Positions 42,706 to 52,167 of a DNA stretch of 64,000 bases are shown here, piece by piece (position 1 is the stretch's first letter; each line of letters starts with the position of its first letter). The position numbers and the translations under genes were made by a program. The stretch is from Rhizomonospora bruguierae (lineage in GTDB: Bacteria; Actinomycetota; Actinomycetes; Mycobacteriales; Micromonosporaceae). Below the pieces are notes generated by a model. That model worked only from the letters and a program-made list of their open reading frames with translations, was not told the origin of the DNA and made no database searches. Where the stretch lies: the NCBI RefSeq assembly GCF_018397995.1, contig NZ_BBQH01000014.1, positions 62,001-126,000 on the forward strand, given 5' to 3'.

Positions 42706-43071
42706 ATGGCCCAGTACGCAGTATTGATCTACGCCCCTGACTCAGCCCACTCGCCGGACGCCACGCCGGAGGATCTTGAGGACTGCAACGAACACGCGGA
42801 CGAGCTGACCGACAGCGGATCCATGGTCATGGCTTACGCGCTCACCCCGCGGGACATGGCGACATCGATCCGGGGCCTCACCATCACCGATGGCCCGTTC
42901 CTGGATTCCAAGGAGGTCGTCGCTGGCTTCTACGTGATCGAGGCGCCGGACCTCGACGCGGCCCTGGCGATCGCGCGCACCAACCCCGTCGTGCACCAGG
43001 GCGGCGGTGTCGAGGTCCGGCCGGTGCACAGTGGCGGCGTCATCGAGCGGACGAAAGAAACCACTGGGTGA
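42706..43071 (+). CDS. YCII-related DGPF-domain protein
   Basis: 121 residues with the eponymous TITDGPFLDSKE motif and an alpha-beta ferredoxin-like pattern typical of YCII-related proteins. In ECF42 operons such proteins are the usual partner and target of the sigma factor; their biochemical role is not settled. The stop overlaps the sigma factor start (GTGA). A GAAGGGAAG ribosome site precedes the ATG. Confidence 0.87.
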   Translation: MAQYAVLIYAPDSAHSPDATPEDLEDCNEHADELTDSGSMVMAYALTPRDMATSIRGLTITDGPFLDSKEVVAGFYVIEAPDLDAALAIARTNPVVHQGGGVEVRPVHSGGVIERTKETTG

Positions 43072-44348
43072 CGGACCTCGCGGCCGTAGAGGCGGCGATC
43101 GCCGACACGCACCGTCGCGAATGGGCCCGGGTGCTCGCCGCGACGGTGCGTGTCGCGCGGGACCTGGATCTGGCCGAGGAATGCGTCCAGGAGGCCTACG
43201 CCTCGGCCCTGGAGAGCTGGGTCAGCGCCGGCATCCCGGACCGGCCGGCCGCGTGGCTCGCCACCACGGCGCGGCGCCGCGCGATCGACGCGATCCGGCG
43301 GGACAGGGCGCTGCGCTCCCGGTTGCCGCTGCTGGTCGAGCCCGAGGAGGCGGGCGACGAACCCGCCCCGCCCGAGCCGGCGGAGCAGGCGGCCGCGGAC
43401 ACCGTCGAGGCCCTGCCGGACGGGCGGCTGCGCCTGATCTTCATGTGTTGTCACCCGGCGCTGGGCCAGGGGGCGCAGATCGCACTCACGCTGCGGCTGG
43501 TGTGCGGGGTCCCGGTCTCGGACATCGCGCGCGCGTTCCTGGTATCCGAGCCGACGATGGCGGCGCGGATCACCCGGGCGAAAAAGAAGATCTCCACCGC
43601 GCGGATCCCCTACCGGATGCCACGCCCCGCCGAACTGCCCGAGCGGCTCCCGGCGGTGCTCGCGGTGATATATCTGCTCTTCACGGCCGGTCACACCGCC
43701 CCCTCCGGCGGGTCGCTGGTGCGTGCCGACCTGGTGCACCGTGCGGCGTACCTGGCGCGGATGCTGCACGAACTGATGCCCGGCGAGCCCGAGGTGGGCG
43801 GGCTGCACGCCCTGCTGCTGGTGACCCAGGCGCGGCTGGCGACCAGGGTCGACGGCGCTGGCCGGCTGGTGCAGCTGAAGGACCAGGACCGCTCGCGGTG
43901 GGACCGGGCGGCGCTGGCCGAGGCCCACGACATCATCGTCGGCTGCCTGCGGGCCGGGCCGCCCGGCCGGCACGTCCTGGAGGCCGCGATCGCCTCGCTG
44001 TACGCCGAGGCGCTGTCCTACCGGTGGACCGACTGGACGCAGATCCTCACCCTGTACGACAGACTGCTGCTGGTGTGGCCCTCGCCGATCGTGCGGCTGA
44101 ACCGCACCGTGCCGCTGGCGATGGTGGCCGGCCCGCAGGCCGCGCTGGCGGAGGTCGAGCAGCTGGAGTTGGACGACCGCCTGGCCGGGTACCAGTACCT
44201 GCCGGCGATCAAGGCCGACCTGCTGAGCCGGCTCGGCCGGCCCGGCGAGGCGGCCATCGCCTATCGGCAGGCCCTGGCGCTGGCCACCAACGAGGCCGAG
44301 CGCGTGTTCCTCGCCGAGCAGATCGCCGAACAGACCTTCGCCATCTGA
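43068..44348 (+). CDS. ECF RNA polymerase sigma factor, ECF42 type
   Basis: 426 residues, long for an ECF sigma factor. Region 2 (LAEECVQEAYASALESWVSAGIPDRPAAWL) and region 4 (ALTLRLVCGVPVSDIARAFLVSEPTMAARITRAKKKI) occupy the first 190 residues. The remaining 230 are helical repeats (LYDRLLLVWPSPIVRLNRTVPLAMVAGPQAALAEV), the TPR-like extension of ECF42 that replaces an anti-sigma factor. It should direct transcription of its own operon and possibly cluster genes. Confidence 0.87.
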   Translation: MTDLAAVEAAIADTHRREWARVLAATVRVARDLDLAEECVQEAYASALESWVSAGIPDRPAAWLATTARRRAIDAIRRDRALRSRLPLLVEPEEAGDEPAPPEPAEQAAADTVEALPDGRLRLIFMCCHPALGQGAQIALTLRLVCGVPVSDIARAFLVSEPTMAARITRAKKKISTARIPYRMPRPAELPERLPAVLAVIYLLFTAGHTAPSGGSLVRADLVHRAAYLARMLHELMPGEPEVGGLHALLLVTQARLATRVDGAGRLVQLKDQDRSRWDRAALAEAHDIIVGCLRAGPPGRHVLEAAIASLYAEALSYRWTDWTQILTLYDRLLLVWPSPIVRLNRTVPLAMVAGPQAALAEVEQLELDDRLAGYQYLPAIKADLLSRLGRPGEAAIAYRQALALATNEAERVFLAEQIAEQTFAI

Positions 44349-44365
44349 CCGCGGCCGGGCAGAAC

Positions 44366-44411
44366 GGTGCGGCGGTACCCCGGGCGATCGCGCCCGCGAC
44401 ACCCCCGCACC
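44366..44411. terminator. Terminator between the ECF sigma and halogenase genes
   Basis: An outer stem GGTGCGG/CCGCACC (44366-44372, 44405-44411) and an inner stem CGGGCG/CGCCCG around ATCG (44381-44396) fill the short gap between two convergent genes. Confidence 0.6.
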
Positions 44412-44414
44412 GGT

Positions 44415-46016
44415 TCAGCGGAACAATGGCGCCACGTGCGCCGGGGCCTTGGTGCGGCCCCACTCCTCGGCGAGGCTGAACAGCTGCGGGCTGGCCGCGA
44501 AGAACTTGTTGTCCGGGTTCGCCCGCTCCCACGGCTCGGGCAGCCACTCGGCCTGCCGGAGCTGGGCGAAGATGCGCTTCGCGGCCTCGCCGCTGGCCAG
44601 CTCACCCGCCTCGACCGCCTGGCAGGTCTCGCGGGTGTACGTCACCAGCGCCGCGATCTCCCGGCCGATCGGATCCGGAAGCCCCGGGACCTCCCGGTTG
44701 TCCAGGTCGCGCAGGATCTGCTCGTCCCGGGTCGCCAGGAAGCGGGCGTAGGCGCGTTCGAGGACCTGCCACGGCAGGTAGTTGGTCGACTCCCAGACCC
44801 GCTCGACCGCGTTCCACAGCTCGTAGTCGCGGAAGCTGACGAAGGAGCTGTAGGCGAGGTCGTCGTGGATGTCGAACAGCCCCTGCTGGAGACGCTCGAT
44901 GTACTCGAAGCGCTCGGTGGACCAGTCGTCGTCCCGGGACGCGTCGATCAGGCGGGCGGCCAACGCATTGACCACCTCGACCGTGTTGGTCAGCCCGCGC
45001 GAGTAGAGCGCGTCGATGAACCCGGCCGCGTGGGAGGTCAGGCAGTACCGGTCGCCGACCGTGCGGGACGAGGAGTACTGCATGCGCTCTCCGGTGGAGG
45101 CCCACGGCCGGACCGCCCTGGCGCCGCGGAACTGCTCGGCGATCTCCGGGAACCGCGCCAGGAAGTTGTCGAACTCCTGCTGGGGGGTGAGGTCCGAGGC
45201 CGGGAAGACCCGCTCGTCCAGCGTCAGCCCGACGCTGCACAGCGGGTTGCGGGACTGTTCGTAGTTGTCGAACGGGATGACCCACAGCCAGCCGCCGTCG
45301 AACACGTGGTGCAGGGTGCCGTGGTGCCACGCGCTCGGCTGGGTGTGCCCCCGCGCCGCCGCCGCGTCGTCGAACGGCGTCACGCCGATCATGTGGGTGA
45401 ACATGCTGCGGGAGTGGTGGCGCGCGCGGGTGGGCTGGTCCCGCAGTCCGAACTTCTGGGCGACCGGGGAGCGGTATCCGCTGCCGTCCACCAGGTACTT
45501 CGCGTGGAAGGTCGCACCCTGGTCGGTCCTCAGCCGCACGCCCTTGCCGGGGTGGAAGTCGATGTCGGTGACCCTGGTGCCGGTGTGCGGCTCCGCGCCG
45601 TAGCCGACGGCCAGGTGGAACAGGTACGCGTCGACGTCCTGTCGAAACAGGTGCGACTCCATGCGCTGCTCGACCTGGGGCAGCACGATTTCGTTGATCT
45701 GGGCGGGGTCGTGCGGCTGGCCCTCGCGGTGGTACACGAACCCGAAGTTCCGCTTCTTGCCGCACATCGGGGAAATGTTTTCGGCGATGCCCTTGAAGTT
45801 CTCGAGCGAGTGGAGTTCCGGGACCTGGTACCGTTCCGCGACAATCTTGACGAGGGCCGAGGTGTACGGAATCGTCGATTCCCCCACTGCGAAGCGTGGA
45901 TGGGTGCCCGCGTCGATAAGCAGTACCTTGACGCCGTTACGGGCAAGCACCGCGCTGAGCATCGAGCCGGCCATGCCCGAGCCGAGGATCGCCACGTCGT
46001 AGACGGGTGTGCTCAT
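44415..46016 (-). CDS. FAD-dependent halogenase
   Basis: 533 residues. The GxGxxG flavin site is ILGSGMAGSM, followed by FAVGESTIPYTSALVKI and, in the middle, GGWLWVIPFDNY, the WxWxIP motif specific to flavin-dependent halogenases. It chlorinates or brominates an aromatic ring or carrier-bound substrate using FADH2, O2 and halide. The sequence looks nearer to the halogenases of polyketide clusters such as CalO3 than to tryptophan halogenases. The ATG follows GGAGAGAGGCG. The flavin reductase it needs is not visible in this cluster. Confidence 0.88.
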   Translation of the reverse strand: MSTPVYDVAILGSGMAGSMLSAVLARNGVKVLLIDAGTHPRFAVGESTIPYTSALVKIVAERYQVPELHSLENFKGIAENISPMCGKKRNFGFVYHREGQPHDPAQINEIVLPQVEQRMESHLFRQDVDAYLFHLAVGYGAEPHTGTRVTDIDFHPGKGVRLRTDQGATFHAKYLVDGSGYRSPVAQKFGLRDQPTRARHHSRSMFTHMIGVTPFDDAAAARGHTQPSAWHHGTLHHVFDGGWLWVIPFDNYEQSRNPLCSVGLTLDERVFPASDLTPQQEFDNFLARFPEIAEQFRGARAVRPWASTGERMQYSSSRTVGDRYCLTSHAAGFIDALYSRGLTNTVEVVNALAARLIDASRDDDWSTERFEYIERLQQGLFDIHDDLAYSSFVSFRDYELWNAVERVWESTNYLPWQVLERAYARFLATRDEQILRDLDNREVPGLPDPIGREIAALVTYTRETCQAVEAGELASGEAAKRIFAQLRQAEWLPEPWERANPDNKFFAASPQLFSLAEEWGRTKAPAHVAPLFR

Positions 46017-46188
46017 ATTCGCCTCTCTCCGCATGTGATTTTCAGGCAACGATAACGGCGGCCCGCCCGGCGCAATGTCTTTCAGATTGCGGTCCTTGAT
46101 CCCGGCCGGCGGGTGCTGCGCACAAACGAAGAAGCGCCCGGCGCCGGGCCAATGGAATATTGCCGGCAACACCGGTCGAGGAGGAACA

Positions 46189-47502
46189 GTGCCCGTCGCA
46201 CCGATATCCGCTCACCCGCTACTGACCTTCCTGCTCCAGGTCGGGCTGCTCCTCCTGCTCGCCCTCTGCTTCGGGCGTCTGGCGACCCGGATGGGGCTGC
46301 CCGCGGTGGTGGGTGAGTTGCTCGTCGGTGTGCTGCTGGGCCCGTCCCTCCTGGCCCATGTCGCGCCGGCCGTGTCGGGGTGGCTGTTCCCCGCGGGCGC
46401 CGAGCAGTTCCACCTGCTCGACGCCGTCGGCCAGCTCGGTGTGCTGCTGCTCGTCGGCGTCGCCGGCATGCAGATGGACGTGGACATGATCCGCCGCCGT
46501 GGGGTGGCCGCGGCCGGGATCAGCGCCGGCGGCCTGGCGATTCCGTTCGGGCTCGGCATCGCCCTCGGGTTCGCGCTCAGCGGGTCGCTGATGCCCGCGG
46601 ACACCGACCCCCTGGTGTTCGCCCTGTTCATGGCCGTCGCGATGGGGGTCAGCGCGATCCCGGTGATCGCGAAGATCCTGCTGGACATGCGGATGGTGCA
46701 CCGCAACATCGGCCAGCTCGTGCTGACCGCGGGGATGGTCGACGACGCCTTCGGCTGGGTGATGCTCTCGATCGTCTCCGCGCTGGCCACCACCGGACTG
46801 CACCCCGGCGACGTGGTGACCTCGGTGGTGAGTGTGGTGGCCGTCGTCACCGTCGCGGTCACCGTCGGACGGCCGCTGGCCCGCGCCGGCTTCCGGCTGG
46901 CCGGGCGCGGCACGGATCCGGCGCCCACCGTCGCGCTGGCCACCACCATGATCGTGCTCGCGGCCGTCACCACCCACGCGCTCGGGCTCGAGGCCGTTTT
47001 CGGCGCGTTCGTCTGCGGCATCCTGATCGGCTCGGTCATCGGCCCCGACCACGCCCGGCTCGCACCGCTGCGTACCGTCGTCGTCTCGGTCCTCGCGCCG
47101 ATCTTCTTCGCCACGGCCGGGTTGCGGATGGACCTGACGTCGCTGTGGCACCCGAGGGTACTCGCCGCGGGGCTGCTGGTGCTCGCGGTGGCGATCCTCG
47201 GCAAGTTCGCCGGCGCCTACCTGGGCGCGCGGCTCAGCCGTTTCAGTCACTGGGAAGGGCTCGCGCTCGGCGCGGGGCTCAATGCCCGCGGTGTCATTGA
47301 GGTCGTCGTCGCGATGGCCGGCCTGCGCTTGGGCATCCTGACGGTGCAGGCGTACACGATCGTGATCCTGGTCGCCATCGTCACCTCCCTGATGGCACCG
47401 CCGGTACTGCGGTTGGCGATGGCGCGCATCGAGCAGACCGCCGAGGAGGATCTCCGGGAGCGCACCCATCTCCCCACGATCGATCAGCGACTGCCGACGT
47501 GA
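46189..47502 (+). CDS. CPA2-family cation/proton antiporter
   Basis: 437 residues, about 12 membrane segments. GRLATRMGLPAVVGELLVGVLLGPSLL opens the transport fold, LTAGMVDDAFGWVMLSIV holds the paired Asp residues of the ion site, and GLNARGVIEVVVAMAGL is the crossing-helix motif. Such antiporters are common in actinomycete natural product clusters, including enediyne ones, and may support efflux or self-protection. The GTG at 46189 follows GAGGAGGAA. It overlaps the next frame by GTGA. Confidence 0.9.
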   Translation: MPVAPISAHPLLTFLLQVGLLLLLALCFGRLATRMGLPAVVGELLVGVLLGPSLLAHVAPAVSGWLFPAGAEQFHLLDAVGQLGVLLLVGVAGMQMDVDMIRRRGVAAAGISAGGLAIPFGLGIALGFALSGSLMPADTDPLVFALFMAVAMGVSAIPVIAKILLDMRMVHRNIGQLVLTAGMVDDAFGWVMLSIVSALATTGLHPGDVVTSVVSVVAVVTVAVTVGRPLARAGFRLAGRGTDPAPTVALATTMIVLAAVTTHALGLEAVFGAFVCGILIGSVIGPDHARLAPLRTVVVSVLAPIFFATAGLRMDLTSLWHPRVLAAGLLVLAVAILGKFAGAYLGARLSRFSHWEGLALGAGLNARGVIEVVVAMAGLRLGILTVQAYTIVILVAIVTSLMAPPVLRLAMARIEQTAEEDLRERTHLPTIDQRLPT

Positions 47503-48584
47503 CGGCGAGCGCGGCCACCGGCGGCGGGGTAGTGGCGGCGGCCGTGTGCGCCGCCACGGCGACCGCTGGTCCGGCCTTGGCGGGCGCACGCCGGAAGATG
47601 CGGGGCGCGCGACGGCGCGGCCAGCATGACGGCATGGGCAAAGCACCGCCGACCGACCTCAGCGGTTGGTCCCGGACGTTCAGCTGTTACACCGCCGCGC
47701 TCGCGGCCTGGCTCGCGGTGCGGCAGGAGCGCTGGTGGCGCCCGCTGCTGGTGGGCACACCCACCCTGGCTATCCGGCCCGTGCCGGGCGGCCTGGTGCG
47801 GTTCGAGCACCATCCGCGGCCACCGCTGGAAACGCTGGGCCTCACCGTGCGGTACACCGACGACTGGTCCGCGGCCCGCGCCGGGTACCGCAACGAACTG
47901 GCGGCGCGGGGTGCCGTGGTGATCTGTGGTGACACCTACCGCCTGCCCTGGCAGCGGGGTTACCAGCGCTGGCACTCGCCGCACTGGTTCACCCTGCTGC
48001 GGCACGAAGACGGGTGGACGGTCGACGATCCGATCTGGATGCATACGGAGGCCGGGCCGCAGGCACCGCACCGGGCGCCGGTGGCGGTTGACGAGTTGGC
48101 CCGGTGGGGGATCGGGCCGGCCGAATACCAACCGGCGCAACGGCTGCGGGAGCTGAGCATCGTCGGGTCCGAACCGCCGGGCATCGGCAGGCGGTACCGG
48201 TGGCTGGTCGCCGGGGAGGCGGCGCCGGTCCCGGACCCCGAGCCGTGCGCGCTTACCGGCCGCGCCGCGGTGCGGGCGCTGGCGGACATGTGCCGGCACA
48301 GCGGGCCCGAGGTTCTGGTGGCTCAGCAGGCCGACGACCTGTGGCAGGCACTGCGTCAGCGCGAGTTGCTCCTCGCGGCCGGCGAGGTGGACCCGGACCT
48401 GGTGCCGCCCGCGATACGGAAGCACTGGCAGGCCGCGATCCCGCTCTGGCGCCGCATCCCCCCGGTGCTCATGGACGCTCGCCTCTGTATGGAAGACCGG
48501 ATGCCGGTCAACCGGCGCCGGGTCGCGGACGTCATCGAGGCGGTCGCGGACTTCGAGGGCCAGACGGTGGGGGAACCGCGGTGA
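47499..48584 (+). CDS. BtrH-like putative acyltransferase (first paralogue)
   Basis: 361 residues if it starts at the GTG overlapping the antiporter stop; an ATG at 47634 (316 residues) would drop an Ala-rich leader and is also plausible. FSCYTAALAAWLA (Cys), GDTYRLPWQRGYQRWHSPHWF (His) and GWTVDDPIW (Asp) are spaced like the Cys-His-Asp triad of the C39-like BtrH N-terminal fold. BtrH moves an acyl group from a carrier protein to an amine in butirosin synthesis. The gene is coupled by GTGA to the FkbH-like loader and then the carrier protein. A paralogue lies at 52168. The match is by pattern only. Confidence 0.6.
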   Translation: MTASAATGGGVVAAAVCAATATAGPALAGARRKMRGARRRGQHDGMGKAPPTDLSGWSRTFSCYTAALAAWLAVRQERWWRPLLVGTPTLAIRPVPGGLVRFEHHPRPPLETLGLTVRYTDDWSAARAGYRNELAARGAVVICGDTYRLPWQRGYQRWHSPHWFTLLRHEDGWTVDDPIWMHTEAGPQAPHRAPVAVDELARWGIGPAEYQPAQRLRELSIVGSEPPGIGRRYRWLVAGEAAPVPDPEPCALTGRAAVRALADMCRHSGPEVLVAQQADDLWQALRQRELLLAAGEVDPDLVPPAIRKHWQAAIPLWRRIPPVLMDARLCMEDRMPVNRRRVADVIEAVADFEGQTVGEPR

Positions 48585-50362
48585 CACCCGGCATCGCCAA
48601 CCTACGGCCGCAGGACGGTTACCGGCACTGGCGTCGGCTCGCCGGGCAGCACGGCACCGACCCGCGCGCCGGCGCCGACGTCGCCGTGCTGGCCACCTTC
48701 ACCACCGACCTGCTGACCGAGCTGCTGCCGCTGGCCGGCTGGCGGCACCGCCTCGACCTGCGGGTCCGGCGGGCGGCCTTCGGCCAGGTCGAGCAGGCGT
48801 TGTGGGATCCGGCGTCTCCGGTATGCGCCCGGCCACCGCGCTACGCCGTCCTCGCCGGTACGGTCGCCGACCTGCTGCCGGAAGGGTTCACCGGCGCCGA
48901 CGCGGATGCCGCCGACCGGTTGGTGTCGGAGGCCGTGCAGCGGTGGACCGCGTTGTGGGACCGGGCTCGCGACCTGCGGATCCAGGTCGTCCAGCTCGGG
49001 TTCGCCCCGCCCGCCGTGGATCCCCTCGGTGCGGTCAGTTGGCGAACCGCCGGTTCGTCCTCCGCGATCGTGCACGAGGTCAACTCGCGCCTGGCGGCCC
49101 GGGCCGGTGCCGGCGTCCGGTTCGTGGACGTCGCGTGGTTGGCCGCCCAGGTCGGACTCAGCCGCTGGAGCGACGCCCGTTGCTGGCACCGGATCCGGCA
49201 ACCGTTCGCGATGGACGCGCTGCCGTGGCTGGCGGCGGCGATCGCGGAGGCGGTCGCGGTGCACGCGGGCGTGACGCGCCGCTGCGTCGTGGTGGACCTG
49301 GACGACACCCTGTGGGGCGGGGTGGTCGGGCAGGACGGGCTCGACGGCCTCGTGTTGCGCGACGGCCCGGCCGGCGAGGCGTACCGCGACTTCCAGCGGT
49401 ACCTGCGCGGGCTCGCGCACCACGGAGTCATCCTCGCCGTCTGTAGCAAGAACGACCCGGAGCTGGCCGAGCAGGCGATCGCCGGCGTCCCCGGCATGGT
49501 GCTGCGCCGCGCCGACTTCGCCGCCGTCCAATGTGGTTGGGAGCCGAAGTCGCGGCAGCTGCTGTCGCTGGCGCGGCAGCTGCGCATCGGCCTGGACGCC
49601 ATGGTGTTCGTGGACGACAACCCGGCGGAGTGCGCCGAGGTCGCCGGCGCGCTGCCGGAGGTCGCCGTGGTGCACCTCTCCGGTGGGCCGTCGACGTTCC
49701 CGGCGGCGGTGGCGTCCGTGCCGGGGCTCGCGCCGGGGCGCGGCGCGGCGGATGCCGGTCGGGCGCGCTCCTACGCGGCGCTGGCCCGCGCCGAGGAGCT
49801 GCGCGGAAGGTCCCGGGACCTGACCGAGCACCTCCGCTCGCTGTCCATGACCGCCACAGTGACCACTGTGGATCGCGCGGACCTGCCCAGGGTCGCTGAA
49901 CTCGTCGCCAAGACCAACCAGTTCAACCTGACGGACCGGCGCCGATCCGAGGCCGAGCTGACCGCGATGCTCGCCGGGGACTCGACGTCCGGGTTCTGTC
50001 TGCGCCTGCGGGACCGGTTCGCCGATCACGGCCTGGTCGGCGTCGCAGTGACCATATTGGACGGCGACGCGGCCGAGCTGGATACCCTGTTGCTCAGCTG
50101 CCGGGTGATCGGGCGGACCGCGGAACGGAATCTGGTCGCGGAGGCGGGACGGTGGGCGCGGGCACGCGGAGCGCGCCGCCTGATCGGCCGGTACGTCCCG
50201 ACCGGGCGCAACGGGCTCGTCCGCGACCTGTTTGGCGAACTGGGCTTCCAGCTGCGCGACGAGACGGCCGACGGCATCCGCACCTACGAGTACCAACTCG
50301 ACGGTGGCCACCCGCCACCCAGCCCGTACCTGACGAACACGGAGGTCGCCCATGCGGACTGA
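48581..50362 (+). CDS. FkbH-like HAD-IIIC loader (glyceryl-type acyl-ACP synthase)
   Basis: 593 residues in three parts: an N-terminal SGNH-like region of about 220 residues, a HAD domain with the nucleophile in VVVDLDDTLWGGVVG plus CSKNDPELAE and VFVDDNPAECAEV, and a C-terminal GNAT-like domain starting at NQFNLTDRRRSEAEL. FkbH-type enzymes take 1,3-bisphosphoglycerate, remove phosphate and load glyceryl onto a carrier protein. The carrier gene follows with an 11-nt overlap. Oxidation genes needed for methoxymalonyl-ACP are not evident, so glyceryl-ACP itself may be the unit used. Confidence 0.86.
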   Translation: MTPGIANLRPQDGYRHWRRLAGQHGTDPRAGADVAVLATFTTDLLTELLPLAGWRHRLDLRVRRAAFGQVEQALWDPASPVCARPPRYAVLAGTVADLLPEGFTGADADAADRLVSEAVQRWTALWDRARDLRIQVVQLGFAPPAVDPLGAVSWRTAGSSSAIVHEVNSRLAARAGAGVRFVDVAWLAAQVGLSRWSDARCWHRIRQPFAMDALPWLAAAIAEAVAVHAGVTRRCVVVDLDDTLWGGVVGQDGLDGLVLRDGPAGEAYRDFQRYLRGLAHHGVILAVCSKNDPELAEQAIAGVPGMVLRRADFAAVQCGWEPKSRQLLSLARQLRIGLDAMVFVDDNPAECAEVAGALPEVAVVHLSGGPSTFPAAVASVPGLAPGRGAADAGRARSYAALARAEELRGRSRDLTEHLRSLSMTATVTTVDRADLPRVAELVAKTNQFNLTDRRRSEAELTAMLAGDSTSGFCLRLRDRFADHGLVGVAVTILDGDAAELDTLLLSCRVIGRTAERNLVAEAGRWARARGARRLIGRYVPTGRNGLVRDLFGELGFQLRDETADGIRTYEYQLDGGHPPPSPYLTNTEVAHAD

Positions 50363-50618
50363 GCCGAGCCGGGAGGACGTGCGCGACGCGGCCTTCGCGG
50401 CCTTCCGCGGTGTCTTCGGCGCCGAGCCGCCGCGTGGCCTGGACACCGCCCCCGACGATGTGCCGGACTGGAGCTCGCTCGCCCAGGTCCGCCTGATGCA
50501 CGCGGTCGAGCAGGAACTCGGATGCGTGCTCGACGAACGGTTCCTGACCGTCGGCGGCACCCTGGGCGAACTGGTGGACTCGGCGTGTGTTGCCGTCGGC
50601 GTAACGAACGTTGCTTGA
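50352..50618 (+). CDS. Acyl carrier protein
   Basis: 88 residues with a carrier-protein pattern: helix I with VRDAAFAAFRGVF, then PDDVPDWSSLAQVRLMHAVEQELG, where the Ser before Leu is the likely phosphopantetheine site. The usual Asp-Ser-Leu reads Ser-Ser-Leu, a variant also seen in FkbJ-like carriers. Translationally linked to the FkbH-like gene, it should carry the glyceryl or other three-carbon acyl unit. Confidence 0.85.
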   Translation: MRTEPSREDVRDAAFAAFRGVFGAEPPRGLDTAPDDVPDWSSLAQVRLMHAVEQELGCVLDERFLTVGGTLGELVDSACVAVGVTNVA

Positions 50619-50639
50619 CCGGCATTGCCTGTCAAGCAA
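50611..50639. repeat. Perfect inverted repeat at the ACP end, upstream of the glycosyltransferase
   Basis: TTGCTTGAC (50611-50619) and GTCAAGCAA (50631-50639) form 9-bp arms around 11 nt; the ACP stop lies in the left arm. It could be a terminator-like hairpin. Alternatively TTGACC (50615-50620) may serve as a -35 with AATGTC 17 nt on, making the repeat an operator for the glycosyltransferase gene. Confidence 0.5.
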
Positions 50640-50705
50640 TGTCGAAGACGCGCCGTGCACCGAGGGTGCGGTCAAATGTGGTGAGACTGACCGGAAGGAG
50701 TCCCG

Positions 50706-52025
50706 ATGCGCGTCGCATTCGCGCTGTGGCCGGCGCAAGCCCACCTCTATCCCTTCGTCCCGCTCGCCTGGGCGCTGCGCAACGCCGGGCACGAGGTCAC
50801 GTTCATCTCCCACCCGTTCCTGGCCGATGCCGTCGCCGCCTCGGGTCTGCCGTTCGTCTCGATGTACGGCGACGCCGAGGCGCCGCCGCCGCAGGGGCCG
50901 ACGGCCGACTTCCCGGACGGCCGCAAGGAGATGAGCCGCATCAACGAGGCGCTGCCCCTGCCGAAGGCGGGGGAGGCGCGGTTGGCCTGGGACACCGTCA
51001 GCTACGGGTTCCTGCCGTCCATGTGGGAATTCTGCCCGTTCCAGGCATCGCCCGAGGATCCCATGCCGGCGATGGACGGGATGGTGACGTTCTTCCGCCA
51101 CTGGCGGCCGGATCTGGTCATCTGGGACCCGTGCATGCCGGGCGCGGCGGTGGCCGCCCGGGCGACCGGTGCGCGGCAGGCCCGGCAGTCGGGCACCGAC
51201 TACACCGGCTGGTACATGGACGAGTTCGCCCGGTACACCAGCGGTCCCGACGCTCCCGACGTGCCCAACCCGTTCGCCGAGACGGTCCGGGGGATGGCGG
51301 AGAAGTACGGCGTACCGGTCGACCACGACATCCTGTACGGCGAATGGACGATCGACGTGATGCCCAAGGGGATGAACTACCCCGTCGACACGCTGCGGCT
51401 GCCGATGCGCTGGATCCCGTACGCGGAGCAGACGGCGATACCGAGCTGGGTGTACCCGGTGCCGGACCGGCCCCGGGTCGCGCTGTCGCTGGGGCTGTCC
51501 GTGCGCCGCTTCATCAAGATCGGCTGGGGTTGGCTGGACGTCCTGATGGAGGCGCTGTCCGGATTGGACATCGAGGTGGTCGCGACGCTGGACGAGGCGC
51601 AGCTCGCCGCGGTCAGCCGGGTGCCGGACAACGTACGGGTGATGGAGTACGTTCCGCTGGAGTACCTCATGCCGACCTGCGCCGCGCTGATCCACCACGG
51701 TGGGCTCGGCACGATGGCGCCGGCCAACCGGGCCGGCGTCCCGCAGATCATCGTGGACTTCCTGGAGCACGAGGGCGCGCCGAAGCACGGCTACTTCCGC
51801 TACAAGCTCGCCCCCCTCGCCACCAGGTACGTGACCAGCTTCGGGGCCGGCGAGGTGATGGATCTGGCCCTGCCGTCGATCCCGGCCATCCGCGAGCAGG
51901 TCACCCGGGTGGTCAACGACCCCGCCTACCGGGCGGGGGCGGAGCGGTTGCGGATGAACGCGCTCGCCGCGCCGAGCCCCAGCGACCTGGTACCCACCCT
52001 GGAGCGGCTCACCCTCGCCCGATGA
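50706..52025 (+). CDS. GT1-family glycosyltransferase (natural product type)
   Basis: 439 residues. The N-terminal acceptor half begins MRVAFALWPAQAHLYPFVPLAWALRNAGHEV. In the C-terminal half, VRVMEYVPLEYLMPTCAALIHHGGLGTMAPANRAGVPQI carries the HHGGxGT nucleotide-sugar motif. It should transfer a TDP- or UDP-sugar, perhaps the pentose made by the 57-60 kb genes, to the product. The ATG has GGAAGGAG 6 nt upstream. A GT of this DesVII-like class may need an activator partner; none is evident. Confidence 0.9.
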   Translation: MRVAFALWPAQAHLYPFVPLAWALRNAGHEVTFISHPFLADAVAASGLPFVSMYGDAEAPPPQGPTADFPDGRKEMSRINEALPLPKAGEARLAWDTVSYGFLPSMWEFCPFQASPEDPMPAMDGMVTFFRHWRPDLVIWDPCMPGAAVAARATGARQARQSGTDYTGWYMDEFARYTSGPDAPDVPNPFAETVRGMAEKYGVPVDHDILYGEWTIDVMPKGMNYPVDTLRLPMRWIPYAEQTAIPSWVYPVPDRPRVALSLGLSVRRFIKIGWGWLDVLMEALSGLDIEVVATLDEAQLAAVSRVPDNVRVMEYVPLEYLMPTCAALIHHGGLGTMAPANRAGVPQIIVDFLEHEGAPKHGYFRYKLAPLATRYVTSFGAGEVMDLALPSIPAIREQVTRVVNDPAYRAGAERLRMNALAAPSPSDLVPTLERLTLAR

Positions 52026-52167
52026 ATCGGATTGGCGACCGGCCGGCTCGACCGAAGCGATGACCTCCGGCGGGATGTGCGGCGCCGCGACCCACATCCC
52101 GACCGGGCCGTCCGGGCGCGTCGCGACGACCGCGCCGGATGATCCCCGATCGGGTGAGGACATGGAC

